A DNA stretch of 64,000 nt from Deinococcus yavapaiensis KR-236 (GCF_003217515.1 NZ_QJSX01000004.1:248001-312000); one strand, 5' to 3'; shown: positions 27,915 to 37,021, counted from the stretch's first letter. Notes: generated from the sequence alone by a model not told the origin. Translations and numbers: made by a program.

Positions 27915-27943
27915 TTGACACGGCGGGCTGACGAGCCTACGGT
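27915..27943 (+). promoter_or_regulatory. Promoter of the two-Rossmann FAD protein
   Basis: Consensus TTGACA (27915-27920), 17-base spacer, TACGGT (27938-27943). It is the only perfect -35 noted in the window. The predicted start site is near 27950. Confidence 0.7.
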
Positions 27944-28015
27944 TGACGGGCCGTCCGCGCCCTGTTTGTGCTTTCGATCGTCCCGCCCACCGAGGCGAAC
28001 TTTCCCCGAGGTCCG

Positions 28016-30979
28016 ATGAACGCGAAACCACCCGAGTCTGCCCGAGCCATCCTTCTCACCGCCGTCCCCGCCGACTTGCTGGTGGTCGGCGGCGGGCTCG
28101 CGGGCATCGCCGCCGCCATGAGCGCCGCGCGAAGAGGCGCGAGCGTCGTCCTGACCGAGGAGCACACGATGCTGGGCCGCGAGCTCTTCCCCACCTTGCG
28201 CCCGTGGTTGGACTCGCGAGCCTTGAAGCGGCTCGACGTGCTGCTCGGCGGGCTCAGCGACGTGGCCGTCACGTTCGGGGGCGAAGCGGCCCTCGTGCCC
28301 GACGCCTTCAAAATCGCCTTGGAAGACCGCCTGCTCGACGCGGGCGTTCGCCTCTTGTACGGGCTGCGTCCCGTCGAGCGGCGAGGAAGCGGACCGTTCG
28401 AAATCGCGTTCGCCTCGAAGCAGGGTCTGCTCGCCGTTCGCGCCCGCCGTCTCGTGGACGCCACGCCGCGCGCCGACCTCGCCGCGTGGAGCGTTCCGGA
28501 CCTTCGAAGCCCGCTCGCCTCGGCGCGCCGAACGGTAGAGTTCACGGGCGCCGACTTGAACGCCGTGACGCCCGGCGTCCTCGCCGTTCCGGAAGCGCTT
28601 TCCCCCGACGTGCGCGTTCACCTCGGTGCGGCCCGGAGCGGACACGTTTTGATCGAGCACGTCGTCGAGCCACCGTTCGAAGGCACCTCGTCGAACGACT
28701 TCGAGCTTCACGCTCGGAGCGCATCGTTCGCGCTCGCACGTTGGCTGTGCGCCCACCACCCGGCCTTCGTGCAAGCGCGTGTCACGGGCACGTCCCTGGA
28801 GCTCACGGCGCCGCCCGCTCGGCACTTGCACGAGCCGGCGTTTCGTCATCCCGACGGCTTTTGGGTGACCGCAACGGCCCCGAGGCTACCCGGCGAGGAC
28901 GCCGAGCAACTCGCCGCGCTCGCCGAACTCGGCTGGAGCGTCGGCGAGCGCGCGTGGGACGAAACGCCACCGGAAGTTCCCGGCGAGGTCCGCCACCGCC
29001 CGCTCGTCCGATCGGCACGCGTGGACGTCCTCGTGATCGGCGGAGGCACGAGCGGAACGGCCGCCGCGATCGGCGCGGCGAGGCGCGGCGCAAGCGTCCT
29101 GTTGGCGGACATGAACATGGGGTTGGGTGGAGCGGGCACCCTCGGCGGCGTCGACAGTTACTGGTTCGGGCGGCGCGGCGGCTTCAATGCCGAAGTGAGC
29201 GCTTGGACGCAAGAGCAGCAGGCCTGGATGAACTGGCCGAGCGGCGCGAAGTGGAACGTGGAAGCCAAGATGTTCGCCCTGACCGATCACGCTCGCCGAG
29301 AAGGCGTGGACGTCGTGTTGGGCGCGCTGCACCTGTGGCCGATCCTCGGGCCGGACGGCCGCGTGCGCGGCGCGCGGCTCTCGACACGCGACGGCCTGCT
29401 GGACGTGACCGCCGACATCACCGTCGACGCGACGGGGGACGCGGACGTCGCGGTTGCCGCCGGAGCCGAGGCGACGTACGGCTCGCTCCGCGAAGGCGTC
29501 ACGATGTGGTACTCGCTCGCGCCGCATCCGAGACCGGGCTTGACGAAGAACAACTTCACCAGCAACGTCGACGTGGGTGATCCCGACGATTACACGCGCG
29601 CCATCCTCAGCGGACGGCGCCGCGTCGTCGGGCACGACCACGGGCCGTACGTCGCGCCACGCGAAACGCGGCACGTCCTGGGCGAGGCGCGCCTGACACT
29701 TACCGACCAGCTCACGCGGCGCCGCTGGCGCGACGTCGTGAACGTCCACTTCTCCAATCACGACGTCAAAGGGCATGCGACGTCCGATTGGCTGCGCTTG
29801 GGGTTGATTCCGCCGAACCTCGAAGTGGAAATTCCCTACCGCGCGCTCGTTCCGCTCGGACCGGACGGCCTGCTCGTCACGGGCAAGGCGATCTCCGCCG
29901 AGCACGACGCGCTTCCCGCCATTCGCATGCAAGCCGACTTGGAAAACCTCGGCTTCGCGTGCGGCGTCGCGGCGGCCCTGTGCGTGACGAAGAAGGTCGA
30001 ACCCCGCCACCTGAGGGTGGAGGAGCTTCAACGTGTCCTCGTGGACCTCGGCGCCCTCGCGCCCTCCGTGCTGGAACGCTCGGTGAACGAGCACGACGTC
30101 GCGGACGCTTCGACGTGGCCGTCGATCGTCGCGTCCTTCGACGACGCGGTGCAACCGTACGAGCTTTCGTTCAAGGAGTTCCACGAGGTGTGGCGAGGCC
30201 CCATTCCTTTCGTGCAAGCGTGCACGGCCGGACCCGGCATTCTCCCGCTGCTTCGCGCGCACTTGTCGCCGAGCTTTCGAGGGCGCGTGTGGGCGGCGCG
30301 CGCCCTTGCGTGGTACGGCGACCGCGCCGCGACACCCGTGCTGCTCGAAGCGATCGACGCTCGGCTCGCCTCTGCTTCGAACGGCACGCTGCCTCACCGC
30401 GTTCCGATGCCGTTCACCCAGGCGTCGCCGGACCACGCCGCCATGCCCGACCTCGCCTATCTCTTGCACGCCCTCGCGCTCACGCGAGACGAACGCTCGA
30501 TCGGCGTCCTGCACCGAATCGTGGACCGCCTCGACCCGACCGACGAGCGACTGCGCGATCACACGAGCGGCCTGTTTCACTACGTCGACGCGGTGTGCGA
30601 CGTGTGCGAGCGGCTCGGCGATCCACGCTGCCTGTCCGTCCTCGCACGGTTGCGCGCCCATCCGTTCCTGCGCGGTCACGTCACGACGACCGCCGTGCAG
30701 CCCGACTTCTTTCTGGAGCGGCTCGCGCACATGGAGCTCCTGATCAACCGCGCCGCCGCCCGTTGCGGGGACGCCGACGGCGCGCGAACCTTGATCGAGT
30801 ACCTGGACGACCCGCGTCGTCCGCTCGCCCGCCACGCCCGAAGAGAGCTGACGGCGCTCGCGGGCGAGGACCTCGGGCCGGGCCGCGAGGCGTGGAGGCG
30901 CTGGATCTCGGACCGGGCGCGCCTCGATCCTCGCCCTTGGCGAGACGCGCGCTCGCCGTCGAGGGCGGTGAGCGCTTGA
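28016..30979 (+). CDS. Large FAD-dependent oxidoreductase with duplicated Rossmann halves
   Basis: 987 residues from ATG 28016 (GAGG upstream; GTG at 27968 is an alternative). Residues 20-45 (DLLVVGGGLAGIAAAM) and about 338-362 (VDVLVIGGGTSGTAAAIG) are two dinucleotide-binding motifs, each starting an FAD_oxidored-like half; the second half is more complete (GLGGAGTLGGVDSYWFG). The last 300 residues are helical, with repeated GHA- and ARALAWYGDR-like segments suggesting HEAT-type repeats. The enzyme's substrate is unknown; relatives are often annotated only as FAD-dependent oxidoreductases next to sugar-degradation genes. It converges on a sulfatase gene with seven bases between. Confidence 0.85.
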   Translation: MNAKPPESARAILLTAVPADLLVVGGGLAGIAAAMSAARRGASVVLTEEHTMLGRELFPTLRPWLDSRALKRLDVLLGGLSDVAVTFGGEAALVPDAFKIALEDRLLDAGVRLLYGLRPVERRGSGPFEIAFASKQGLLAVRARRLVDATPRADLAAWSVPDLRSPLASARRTVEFTGADLNAVTPGVLAVPEALSPDVRVHLGAARSGHVLIEHVVEPPFEGTSSNDFELHARSASFALARWLCAHHPAFVQARVTGTSLELTAPPARHLHEPAFRHPDGFWVTATAPRLPGEDAEQLAALAELGWSVGERAWDETPPEVPGEVRHRPLVRSARVDVLVIGGGTSGTAAAIGAARRGASVLLADMNMGLGGAGTLGGVDSYWFGRRGGFNAEVSAWTQEQQAWMNWPSGAKWNVEAKMFALTDHARREGVDVVLGALHLWPILGPDGRVRGARLSTRDGLLDVTADITVDATGDADVAVAAGAEATYGSLREGVTMWYSLAPHPRPGLTKNNFTSNVDVGDPDDYTRAILSGRRRVVGHDHGPYVAPRETRHVLGEARLTLTDQLTRRRWRDVVNVHFSNHDVKGHATSDWLRLGLIPPNLEVEIPYRALVPLGPDGLLVTGKAISAEHDALPAIRMQADLENLGFACGVAAALCVTKKVEPRHLRVEELQRVLVDLGALAPSVLERSVNEHDVADASTWPSIVASFDDAVQPYELSFKEFHEVWRGPIPFVQACTAGPGILPLLRAHLSPSFRGRVWAARALAWYGDRAATPVLLEAIDARLASASNGTLPHRVPMPFTQASPDHAAMPDLAYLLHALALTRDERSIGVLHRIVDRLDPTDERLRDHTSGLFHYVDAVCDVCERLGDPRCLSVLARLRAHPFLRGHVTTTAVQPDFFLERLAHMELLINRAAARCGDADGARTLIEYLDDPRRPLARHARRELTALAGEDLGPGREAWRRWISDRARLDPRPWRDARSPSRAVSA

Positions 30980-30986
30980 GAAGGCG

Positions 30987-32444
30987 TCAGGACTTCGGGC
31001 GCTCGTAGAGAACGGCGTCGGGCGACGGGCGGTATTTCCAAGCGGACGCGTCGCGCGTCGCCGCCGCGATCAGAAGGCGTTCGTGCTGTCCGCGCACGAT
31101 TCGCTCTCGCAGTTCGGACACGTCGAGGCCTGCCAGCAAGGCCGCCTGCAATTCCTCGCGCACGATGGCGTACGCCGAGTCGGACGCGAGGTCGCGTTGC
31201 TCGTACGGGTCCGCTTGAAGGTCGAACAACAGCGGGGCCTGCTCGTGCACGTACACGAATTTGAAGCGGCCCGCGCGCAGCATCAGCATGGGCTCGACGG
31301 TGCCCTCGGAAAAATACTCGGACACCGCGAAGTCCTTCCACGGCCCGCCGCTTCCCGAAAGAAGCGGCTTCAAACTTCCGCCGTCGGCGTCACTGGGCGC
31401 TTCGACTTCGGCGAGGTCGAGCAACGTGGCCGTGAGGTCCACCAGCGACACGACTTCGGAGCGGCGCGCGGGCGCGAACGTCGAGGGCCGCGACACGATC
31501 AGCGGAACTTTCGCGGCGCCGTCGTAGAAGGTGCGCTTGAACCACATGCCGTGTTCGCCGAGCATCTCACCGTGGTCGCTCGTGAACACGACGAGGGTGT
31601 CGCCGAGTCCCACGCGGTCGAGTTCGGCCAGCAGGCGTCCGACGATGCTGTCCACGTAACTGACGGCGGCGTAGTACGCGCGCCTCGCTCGCAAGGTCTC
31701 CTCGGGCGTCAGTGGAAAGCGGTCCGCCTCGTGGTGAATCTGAATCCAGCGGTTGAAAGGATGCAGGTCTTCGTCGTGCGCCTCCACGTTCGGCGGCGCG
31801 ACGGGGCGGTCCTCGTACGCCGCCCAGTACGGCTCGGGCGTCAGGAACGGATCGTGCGGATGGCTGAACGACGCGCACAGGAAGAACGGTGCGTCCTCCA
31901 AGGCGAGGCGCCTGAGGCGCGCGAGCGTGTGGTGCAGCACCTCCTCGTCGTATGCGAGCTGCAAGCTCCACGGGCGCACGGGCGGGTAGCGCAGGCGCTG
32001 AACGCTCGTTCCGGGATTGGGGTAAGGGCCGCGCGTCCAGTCGGGCGTCAACTCGAAGCCCGTCGGCGAGATGTCGGGCGTGAGGCGCTCGCGAAAGCCG
32101 TGAAGTTGATCCGGCCCGACGAAGTGCATCTTGCCCGACAAGATCGTCGTGTACCCCGCGAGGTTCAAGCGGTGCGCGAACGTCGGGAGACTCGCCGGGA
32201 ATTCCGAACCGTTGTCGAAGGCGTTCGTGTGTCGCACGAGACGGCCGGTCATGAACGACACGCGCGACGACACGCAGATCGGCGAGTTGCAGTAGGCGTG
32301 GTCGAAGGCGACGCCGCGCCGCACGAGCGCGTCGAGGTTCGGCGTGAGAACGGTCGGGTGTCCCAGCGCGCCAATGACGTCGTGCGCCATCTGATCGACC
32401 ATGATCACGAGGATGTTCGGCTTGTTGACGCTCACCCTTGACAT
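30987..32444 (-). CDS. Choline-sulfatase-like sulfatase
   Basis: 485 residues, alkaline phosphatase superfamily. It should hydrolyse sulfate esters in the cytosol. Metal residues are in LVIMVDQMAHD and FTSDHGEMLGEHG; the segment LSGKMHFVGPDQLHGF and HTNAFDNGSEF are close to BetC-type choline sulfatases. The modified-residue motif reads C-V-S-S-R (SPICVSSRVSFMTGR) near residue 57 where C/S-x-P/A-x-R is standard. The ATG lies only six bases after a strong hairpin on the mRNA. Whether choline sulfate is the true substrate is uncertain. Confidence 0.88.
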   Translation of the reverse strand: MSRVSVNKPNILVIMVDQMAHDVIGALGHPTVLTPNLDALVRRGVAFDHAYCNSPICVSSRVSFMTGRLVRHTNAFDNGSEFPASLPTFAHRLNLAGYTTILSGKMHFVGPDQLHGFRERLTPDISPTGFELTPDWTRGPYPNPGTSVQRLRYPPVRPWSLQLAYDEEVLHHTLARLRRLALEDAPFFLCASFSHPHDPFLTPEPYWAAYEDRPVAPPNVEAHDEDLHPFNRWIQIHHEADRFPLTPEETLRARRAYYAAVSYVDSIVGRLLAELDRVGLGDTLVVFTSDHGEMLGEHGMWFKRTFYDGAAKVPLIVSRPSTFAPARRSEVVSLVDLTATLLDLAEVEAPSDADGGSLKPLLSGSGGPWKDFAVSEYFSEGTVEPMLMLRAGRFKFVYVHEQAPLLFDLQADPYEQRDLASDSAYAIVREELQAALLAGLDVSELRERIVRGQHERLLIAAATRDASAWKYRPSPDAVLYERPKS

Positions 32445-32449
32445 GGTAA

Positions 32450-32476
32450 CCCCCTCTCCCGCGAGGTGAGAGGGGG
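32450..32476 (-). terminator. Hairpin between flotillin and sulfatase genes
   Basis: Nine-base stem CCCCCTCTC / GAGAGGGGG with a nine-base loop, 20 bases after the flotillin stop and just before the sulfatase ATG. There is no T-run. It may stabilise the flotillin message or limit sulfatase translation. Confidence 0.6.
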
Positions 32477-32496
32477 CGGGGCCGTGACGAGGAGGA

Positions 32497-33783
32497 TCAG
32501 TCGTTGGCCACGGGCGTCAGGATCGTCTTCGAGTCGTCGTGCGAGCTCGACTTCAGGGCGCCGAGAAGGTTCACGCCCGTGGCGTTTTCCACTTGCTCCA
32601 TGAGGCTCACGATGCCCGCCGGAAGGTTCGTGAGGGCGCTGCGGTAACCGCTGCCGCTGCCCGAGTCGATGACGCTGAGCTTGTCGATCTGCACTTCGCG
32701 CACGCTCTTGGCGAACTCCTCCACGATGCCGGGCAGCATGTTGAGGACGTAGGCGCGCTCGCCCTCGGCGCCCGCGTTGCGAAACGCCTCGGCCATGAGG
32801 CGCACCGCTTCGGCCTTCGCGCGGCCTTCCTCGATGATCGGCGCGGCCGCCGCTTGCGCCTCGAGCAGCTTCGCTTCCCGCTGAGCGCGCGCCGGAGCCA
32901 CGACGTCCGCTTCGAAGCGCTTTTGGTTGAGGATGATGCGTTCGGTTTCCAGAGCCTGCTCGGCGAGGACCTTGGCGCGTTGACCCGCGACTTGCGCCTC
33001 GTTCTCCTTCGACACGGCGACGGCGCTGAGTTCCGCTTGACGCACGCGCAACTTGTTCTGCTCTTCGATGATCGCTTGCTGCGCGACGGCCTGCGCGACT
33101 TGGGCGCGTTGCTGGCTGCGCGCCTCGGCTTCGGTCGCCTCGGCGCCGCGCTCGGCTTCGGCGACGCGCGCCTCCTTGAGCACCTCGGCGGTCTTGCGGC
33201 GTCCGATCGAATCGAGGTAGCCGCTGGAATCCGAGACGTTTTGGATCTTGAGGGTGTCGAGTTGCATGCCGAGCTTGCCCATGTCGTGCTCGGCTTCCTC
33301 GATGAGGGCCTCGGCGAAGCGCAGGCGGTCTTGGTTGATCTCCTCGGGCGTGAGGGTCGCGACGATGCCGCGCAAGTTGCCTTCGAGCGTGTCACGCACG
33401 ATGATCGTCACCTCGTCGCGCTTCACGTCCAAGAAGCGCTCGATGGCGTTCGAGAGATAAGGTTCGTGCGCGTTGATCTTGACGTTGGCGACGGCGTGAA
33501 TCGTGAGGGGAATGCCGCCTTTCGAGTAGGCGTTTTGGATCTTGAGGTCGAGCGGGATCGTCGTGAGGTCGATCCAACCCGCGCGTTCGATGGCCGGGAA
33601 GTACGTGGCGCGCCCGCCGCGAATGATGCGGTACCCGACCGAGTTTCCGCTGGCGTCGCGGCTTCGCCGACCCGCGAGCACGAGCACCTTGTTGGGCGGC
33701 ACGATGATGAGGAAGCTGCGGATGATGACCAACAAGACGATGAAGCCGAGCAAAACGAGGCCGAACAGAATCATGACTTCCAT
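32497..33783 (-). CDS. Flotillin-type SPFH/band 7 protein
   Basis: 428 residues from the ATG at 33783 with GGAGG upstream. One N-terminal membrane anchor (MILFGLVLLGFIVLLVIIRS) precedes an SPFH domain (residues about 30-190) and a long Glu/Ala-rich coiled coil (about 200-350) with EAQVAGQRAKVLAEQ-like heptads. It matches the FloT/YuaG group, which scaffolds membrane microdomains. It is encoded upstream of the sulfatase and downstream of a TSUP/DUF1634 pair on the same strand, spaced 84 bases from the latter. Confidence 0.92.
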   Translation of the reverse strand: MEVMILFGLVLLGFIVLLVIIRSFLIIVPPNKVLVLAGRRSRDASGNSVGYRIIRGGRATYFPAIERAGWIDLTTIPLDLKIQNAYSKGGIPLTIHAVANVKINAHEPYLSNAIERFLDVKRDEVTIIVRDTLEGNLRGIVATLTPEEINQDRLRFAEALIEEAEHDMGKLGMQLDTLKIQNVSDSSGYLDSIGRRKTAEVLKEARVAEAERGAEATEAEARSQQRAQVAQAVAQQAIIEEQNKLRVRQAELSAVAVSKENEAQVAGQRAKVLAEQALETERIILNQKRFEADVVAPARAQREAKLLEAQAAAAPIIEEGRAKAEAVRLMAEAFRNAGAEGERAYVLNMLPGIVEEFAKSVREVQIDKLSVIDSGSGSGYRSALTNLPAGIVSLMEQVENATGVNLLGALKSSSHDDSKTILTPVAND

Positions 33784-33867
33784 GGTGTCCTCCGTGGACG
33801 ACGGCCCCAACGCGAACAGGGGCTTTCCTCACAATACGAGGTTCCGCGTCTCGAAGTTGCCTGACTT

Positions 33868-34173
33868 CTAGCCTCCCAGAAGCTTGGCGAGGGCGGGCAA
33901 GTAGCCGCGCACGAGGTACACCAGCGCCAAGCCCACGAGGGCGAGCAGCGCGGCCACGGCGAGGCGACGGTCGTCGCGCCAATGCACGAGCACGACCGTG
34001 ACGGCGGCCACGACGGGCGTGAGCAGCAACGCCAGCACGCCAATCTGCTCGAGGGCGGGCACGAACAGCCCCAGCGCGAGGAGCGTCACGACGATCCAGA
34101 AGGCCGTCGGGTAGAGCCTCGGCGGCAAGACGGGCTTCGCCACCGAGTTGGTCTTGTGCTGAGGTGCGCTCAT
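33868..34173 (-). CDS. DUF1634-family membrane protein
   Basis: 101 residues with three hydrophobic segments. The middle part VLALLLTPVVAAVTVVLVHW followed by a RDDRR loop fits DUF1634, a family usually found next to TSUP/TauE transporters. The ATG at 34173 overlaps the transporter stop as ATGA. It is probably a small partner subunit of the transporter; there is no direct evidence of function. Confidence 0.75.
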   Translation of the reverse strand: MSAPQHKTNSVAKPVLPPRLYPTAFWIVVTLLALGLFVPALEQIGVLALLLTPVVAAVTVVLVHWRDDRRLAVAALLALVGLALVYLVRGYLPALAKLLGG

Positions 34174-34922
34174 CGCAGATGCTCCCACAGAAGTTGCAGC
34201 GCCGTGAACACCAGCAGGGCCGAGAAGAAGAGCTTGAGCCGGTTGGCGGAAATGCGCTGCTGCAAACTCGCCCCGAGGCGGGCGCCCACCAAGACGCCGA
34301 GCGCGACCGTTCCGGCGAGGCGCACGTCGAGCAGTCCGCCCGCTTGATACACGATGGCGTTGCCGACCGCCGTCAAGCCCATGATGAAGGTGCTCGTCGC
34401 GATGGCTTCGCGAATCGGGATGCCCGCGAGCAAGTTCATGACGGGCACCTGCACCGTTCCGCCCCCGATGCCGAGCAGGCCGGACATGATTCCGGCGAAG
34501 GTCATGGCGGGCAGCACGAGACGCGACTGGCTTTCGCGTTCCTCGTCGACGCGGCGAATGCCCTTGACGAGGTTGTACGCCGAGTACAGCAGCAAGGCGG
34601 CGAACACGAGCGCGACGATGCGCTCGGGCAAGACCAGCCCGAGCACCGAGCCGAGCACGCCCCCGACGATCGTGTACGGCGAGAGCAGGTACCCGATGCG
34701 CGCGCGCACGAGGCCTCGCTGCAAGTACGCGGCGGCGCCGCTGAGACCGACGGCGAGCACGCCGATTTGAGAGGCGGCGACCGCTTGCTGGATGGTGATG
34801 TCACGTCCGAACAGAGGCAAGACGAACTCCAAGGCGGGAACGACGACGACGCCACCCCCCAAACCGAGGATGGCGCCGAGCACCCCTGCGAACAGACCGA
34901 TGGCGAGAACGGCGAGGGTCAC
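34170..34922 (-). CDS. TSUP (TauE/SafE) family membrane transporter
   Basis: 250 residues, about eight membrane segments in two similar halves. Each half has the family glycine-rich loop: GAILGLGGGVVVVPAL near residue 17 and GLLGIGGGTVQVPVM near residue 150. Members export sulfite, sulfoacetate or other organosulfur anions. The GTG start has an extended -10 (TGA-TAGGCT) seven bases upstream, so it is leaderless. A sulfatase in the same gene cluster makes a sulfur role attractive, but other genes separate them. Confidence 0.9.
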   Translation of the reverse strand: MTLAVLAIGLFAGVLGAILGLGGGVVVVPALEFVLPLFGRDITIQQAVAASQIGVLAVGLSGAAAYLQRGLVRARIGYLLSPYTIVGGVLGSVLGLVLPERIVALVFAALLLYSAYNLVKGIRRVDEERESQSRLVLPAMTFAGIMSGLLGIGGGTVQVPVMNLLAGIPIREAIATSTFIMGLTAVGNAIVYQAGGLLDVRLAGTVALGVLVGARLGASLQQRISANRLKLFFSALLVFTALQLLWEHLR

Positions 34923-34929
34923 GTCGCGA

Positions 34930-34938
34930 AGCCTATCA
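34930..34938 (-). promoter_or_regulatory. Extended -10 promoter of the TSUP gene
   Basis: TGA directly before TAGGCT on the minus strand, seven bases before the GTG at 34922. Confidence 0.55.
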
Positions 34939-34960
34939 CGCTCGCCTTCGCCGCGAACGT

Positions 34961-36157
34961 TCAGCGATCGGCGAACTCGCGCACGGTCGTGACGCCCGCC
35001 TCCAGCGTGATATCGCGCCCTTGCAACAAGGCGTCGCGGTCGAGCTTCACGTCACGGTCGGGCGTCACGAAAGCGTCCATGAGCTGCCCGCTCGTTCCGA
35101 CGGCCTTGCTCGTCGTGACGGACAGCATCGAGCCGTCGCTGAGGTCGTACAAGCCCACGGCGGAGTTCATGACGCCCGCCGTCCGAGCGCCGACGATCGT
35201 CGCACCGAGCTTTTGCATGGAAAGCGCGAAGATCTCGCCGCACGACGCGGTCCGCTCGGACACCAGCACGGCGACGCGCGCCGGATTCGGAGCGCTCACG
35301 TCCCCCAAGCGCTCCACGAGGTGTCCGTTCACGGCGAGGCTCCCGTCCTTGGCGCGGTAACGGGTGACGCGGCGGTCGCTTTGCAAGTCGTGCGTCACCT
35401 CGCCGAAGGCGGACGCGGCGAGCAAGCACTCGTCGAGGTTCCCGCCGCCGTTGGCGCGCACGTCCACGACGAGCGGAGTACGCGCGTCGAGGCCGCGCAG
35501 CGTCTTGAAGAACGCCGAGGCGGTGCCCTCGCTCAGAAAGGTCGGAATGTTGACGACGTTGACGCCCTTCACGACGCGAAGCGTCGGAAAGTCTCGGGCG
35601 GGCAGCAGGTCGGGCTTCAGCGTGACGGTGCGACCTTCCCCGAGCGCCAACGTGACGGCGCCCGCGTCCTCGGCGACGGCGAGGTTCGTGCTCGTCGCGT
35701 CGAGCCCGTTGATGGCCGTGACGACCGCGCCGACGTCGAGCTTCGCTCGATCGGCGGGCGAGTCGGGGCGCACGTAACCGATCATGGAGGCGCCTCCGCC
35801 GATCGGCACGAGGCGCACGCCGATTCGCGCGACGTCCGTGCCGTTCATCTCGGCGCGGGCGCGCTTCGCGGCGCTGGGAGGACGCAAATTCGTGTGTTTG
35901 TCGGCGAACTTCGCGACGAGGTCCTGAGCGACCGCCCGACCGGTGTCGATGGAGCAAGCGGCCGCTTCGGCGCACTTCGCGTCGAGTTCCGCGCGTGCTT
36001 GCTCGCTCAGCGTGACGGGATCGACCTTGGAAGGCCCGCCGTAGAAGCGCAGAAGGCGTGTGACTTCCGACAGGAAGTCCGAGGCGGGCGACGCGAACGT
36101 CGCGCCGGAGGCGAGCAGGGAAACGGAGCCGAGAACGACGAAGGCACGGAAGCGCAC
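34961..36157 (-). CDS. S41-family (C-terminal processing) peptidase, secreted
   Basis: 398 residues from GTG at 36157. A signal peptide (VVLGSVSLLASGATFASPA) leads to a region with a PDZ-like fold (GGGASMIGYVRPDSPADRAKLDVGAVVTAING, about 125-165) and a protease core: VVDVRANGGGNLDEC and the catalytic Ser in ERTASCGEIFALSM with Lys expected about 25 residues on. Members degrade or process envelope proteins. Nothing nearby points to its substrate. GACAAT lies six bases before the GTG, a possible leaderless -10. Confidence 0.88.
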   Translation of the reverse strand: MRFRAFVVLGSVSLLASGATFASPASDFLSEVTRLLRFYGGPSKVDPVTLSEQARAELDAKCAEAAACSIDTGRAVAQDLVAKFADKHTNLRPPSAAKRARAEMNGTDVARIGVRLVPIGGGASMIGYVRPDSPADRAKLDVGAVVTAINGLDATSTNLAVAEDAGAVTLALGEGRTVTLKPDLLPARDFPTLRVVKGVNVVNIPTFLSEGTASAFFKTLRGLDARTPLVVDVRANGGGNLDECLLAASAFGEVTHDLQSDRRVTRYRAKDGSLAVNGHLVERLGDVSAPNPARVAVLVSERTASCGEIFALSMQKLGATIVGARTAGVMNSAVGLYDLSDGSMLSVTTSKAVGTSGQLMDAFVTPDRDVKLDRDALLQGRDITLEAGVTTVREFADR

Positions 36158-36188
36158 GTCTTCATTGTCGCTTCACGTGGTGAATGTC

Positions 36189-36941
36189 TCAAGCGATGAA
36201 AGTGAGAAGCACGCCGACGCCGCCCACTTCGACTTCGACGCGGTCTCCCCGCTGAAGCGGCCCGACGCCCGACGGCGTCCCAGTGAGGACGACGTCGCCG
36301 ACTTCGAGGGTCACGAAGCGGGTCACGTACGCGAGGATCGTCGGCACGTCGAAGATCATCTGCGACGTGCGACCGTCTTGGCGCGTCTCACCGTTCACCC
36401 GTGTCGTGACGCGCACGTCCGACGGGTCGAGATTCGTCTCCAACCAAGGACCGAGAGGGCAGAACTTGTCCGCGCCCTTCGCGCGAAACCACTGCAAATC
36501 GGCGCTCTGCTTGTCGCGCGCCGTGAGGTCGAGGCCGCAGGTGTACCCGAGAACATGCTCCAAGGCCGCGTCGCGGCCCACGTTCTTCGCTTCGCGTCCG
36601 ATCACGAGCGCGAGTTCGCCTTCGAAGTGGAAGTTCTCGGTCCAGTCGGGATACGCGACGCGCTCCTCGTGGACGGCGAGGGTGTTGGGGCCCTTGAGGA
36701 AGATGCCGGGCTCGGTCGGCAAGTCGCCTCGATCGTTGCCGAGTTCCTTGATGTGATCGAGGTAATTGCGACCGACGCACACGATCTTCGTCGGCTCGGC
36801 GGGCGCGAGGAGGGACACGTCGGAACGCGAGGTCGTCTCTCCCGTTCGCGCGCCCGTCATGGAGGCGCGCAGATGAATGGTGTCACCGTCGAGGTCGCCC
36901 CAGGCGACCGTCTCACCGTGGCGAAAGCGCAGAAGTTTCAC
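36189..36941 (-). CDS. Fumarylacetoacetate hydrolase-family protein
   Basis: 250 residues, GTG start. The FAH fold is recognised from CVGRNYLDHIKELGN, FLKGPNTL, the metal triad region NFHFEGELALVIGREAKN, and the LTGTPSGVGPL block near the end. Family members act as 5-oxopent-3-ene-1,2,5-tricarboxylate decarboxylases, acylpyruvases or oxaloacetate decarboxylases. Substrate cannot be chosen. It stands between an S41 protease and a divergent deacetylase gene; the start at 36941 has no ribosome site. Confidence 0.92.
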   Translation of the reverse strand: MKLLRFRHGETVAWGDLDGDTIHLRASMTGARTGETTSRSDVSLLAPAEPTKIVCVGRNYLDHIKELGNDRGDLPTEPGIFLKGPNTLAVHEERVAYPDWTENFHFEGELALVIGREAKNVGRDAALEHVLGYTCGLDLTARDKQSADLQWFRAKGADKFCPLGPWLETNLDPSDVRVTTRVNGETRQDGRTSQMIFDVPTILAYVTRFVTLEVGDVVLTGTPSGVGPLQRGDRVEVEVGGVGVLLTFIA

Positions 36942-37009
36942 GACGGGTAGTTTGACACGCGCGACCGCCGAGCGCGAGGATCTTCATCGCGCCGCGTCGC
37001 GCCGGACGC

Positions 37010-37015
37010 TAGGCT
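37010..37015 (+). promoter_or_regulatory. -10 box of the deacetylase gene, leaderless
   Basis: TAGGCT, six bases before the ATG at 37022. Confidence 0.55.
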
Positions 37016-37021
37016 TTCGCG

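Noticed and set aside
27943..29580. Arginine-rich plus frame at the start of the FAD protein gene
   Set aside because: Shadow of the FAD protein in another frame; composition is dominated by Arg and Ala.
36172..36184. Short palindrome TTCACGTGGTGAA between FAH and S41 genes
   Set aside because: Only five-base arms; too short to separate from chance in this GC-rich DNA.
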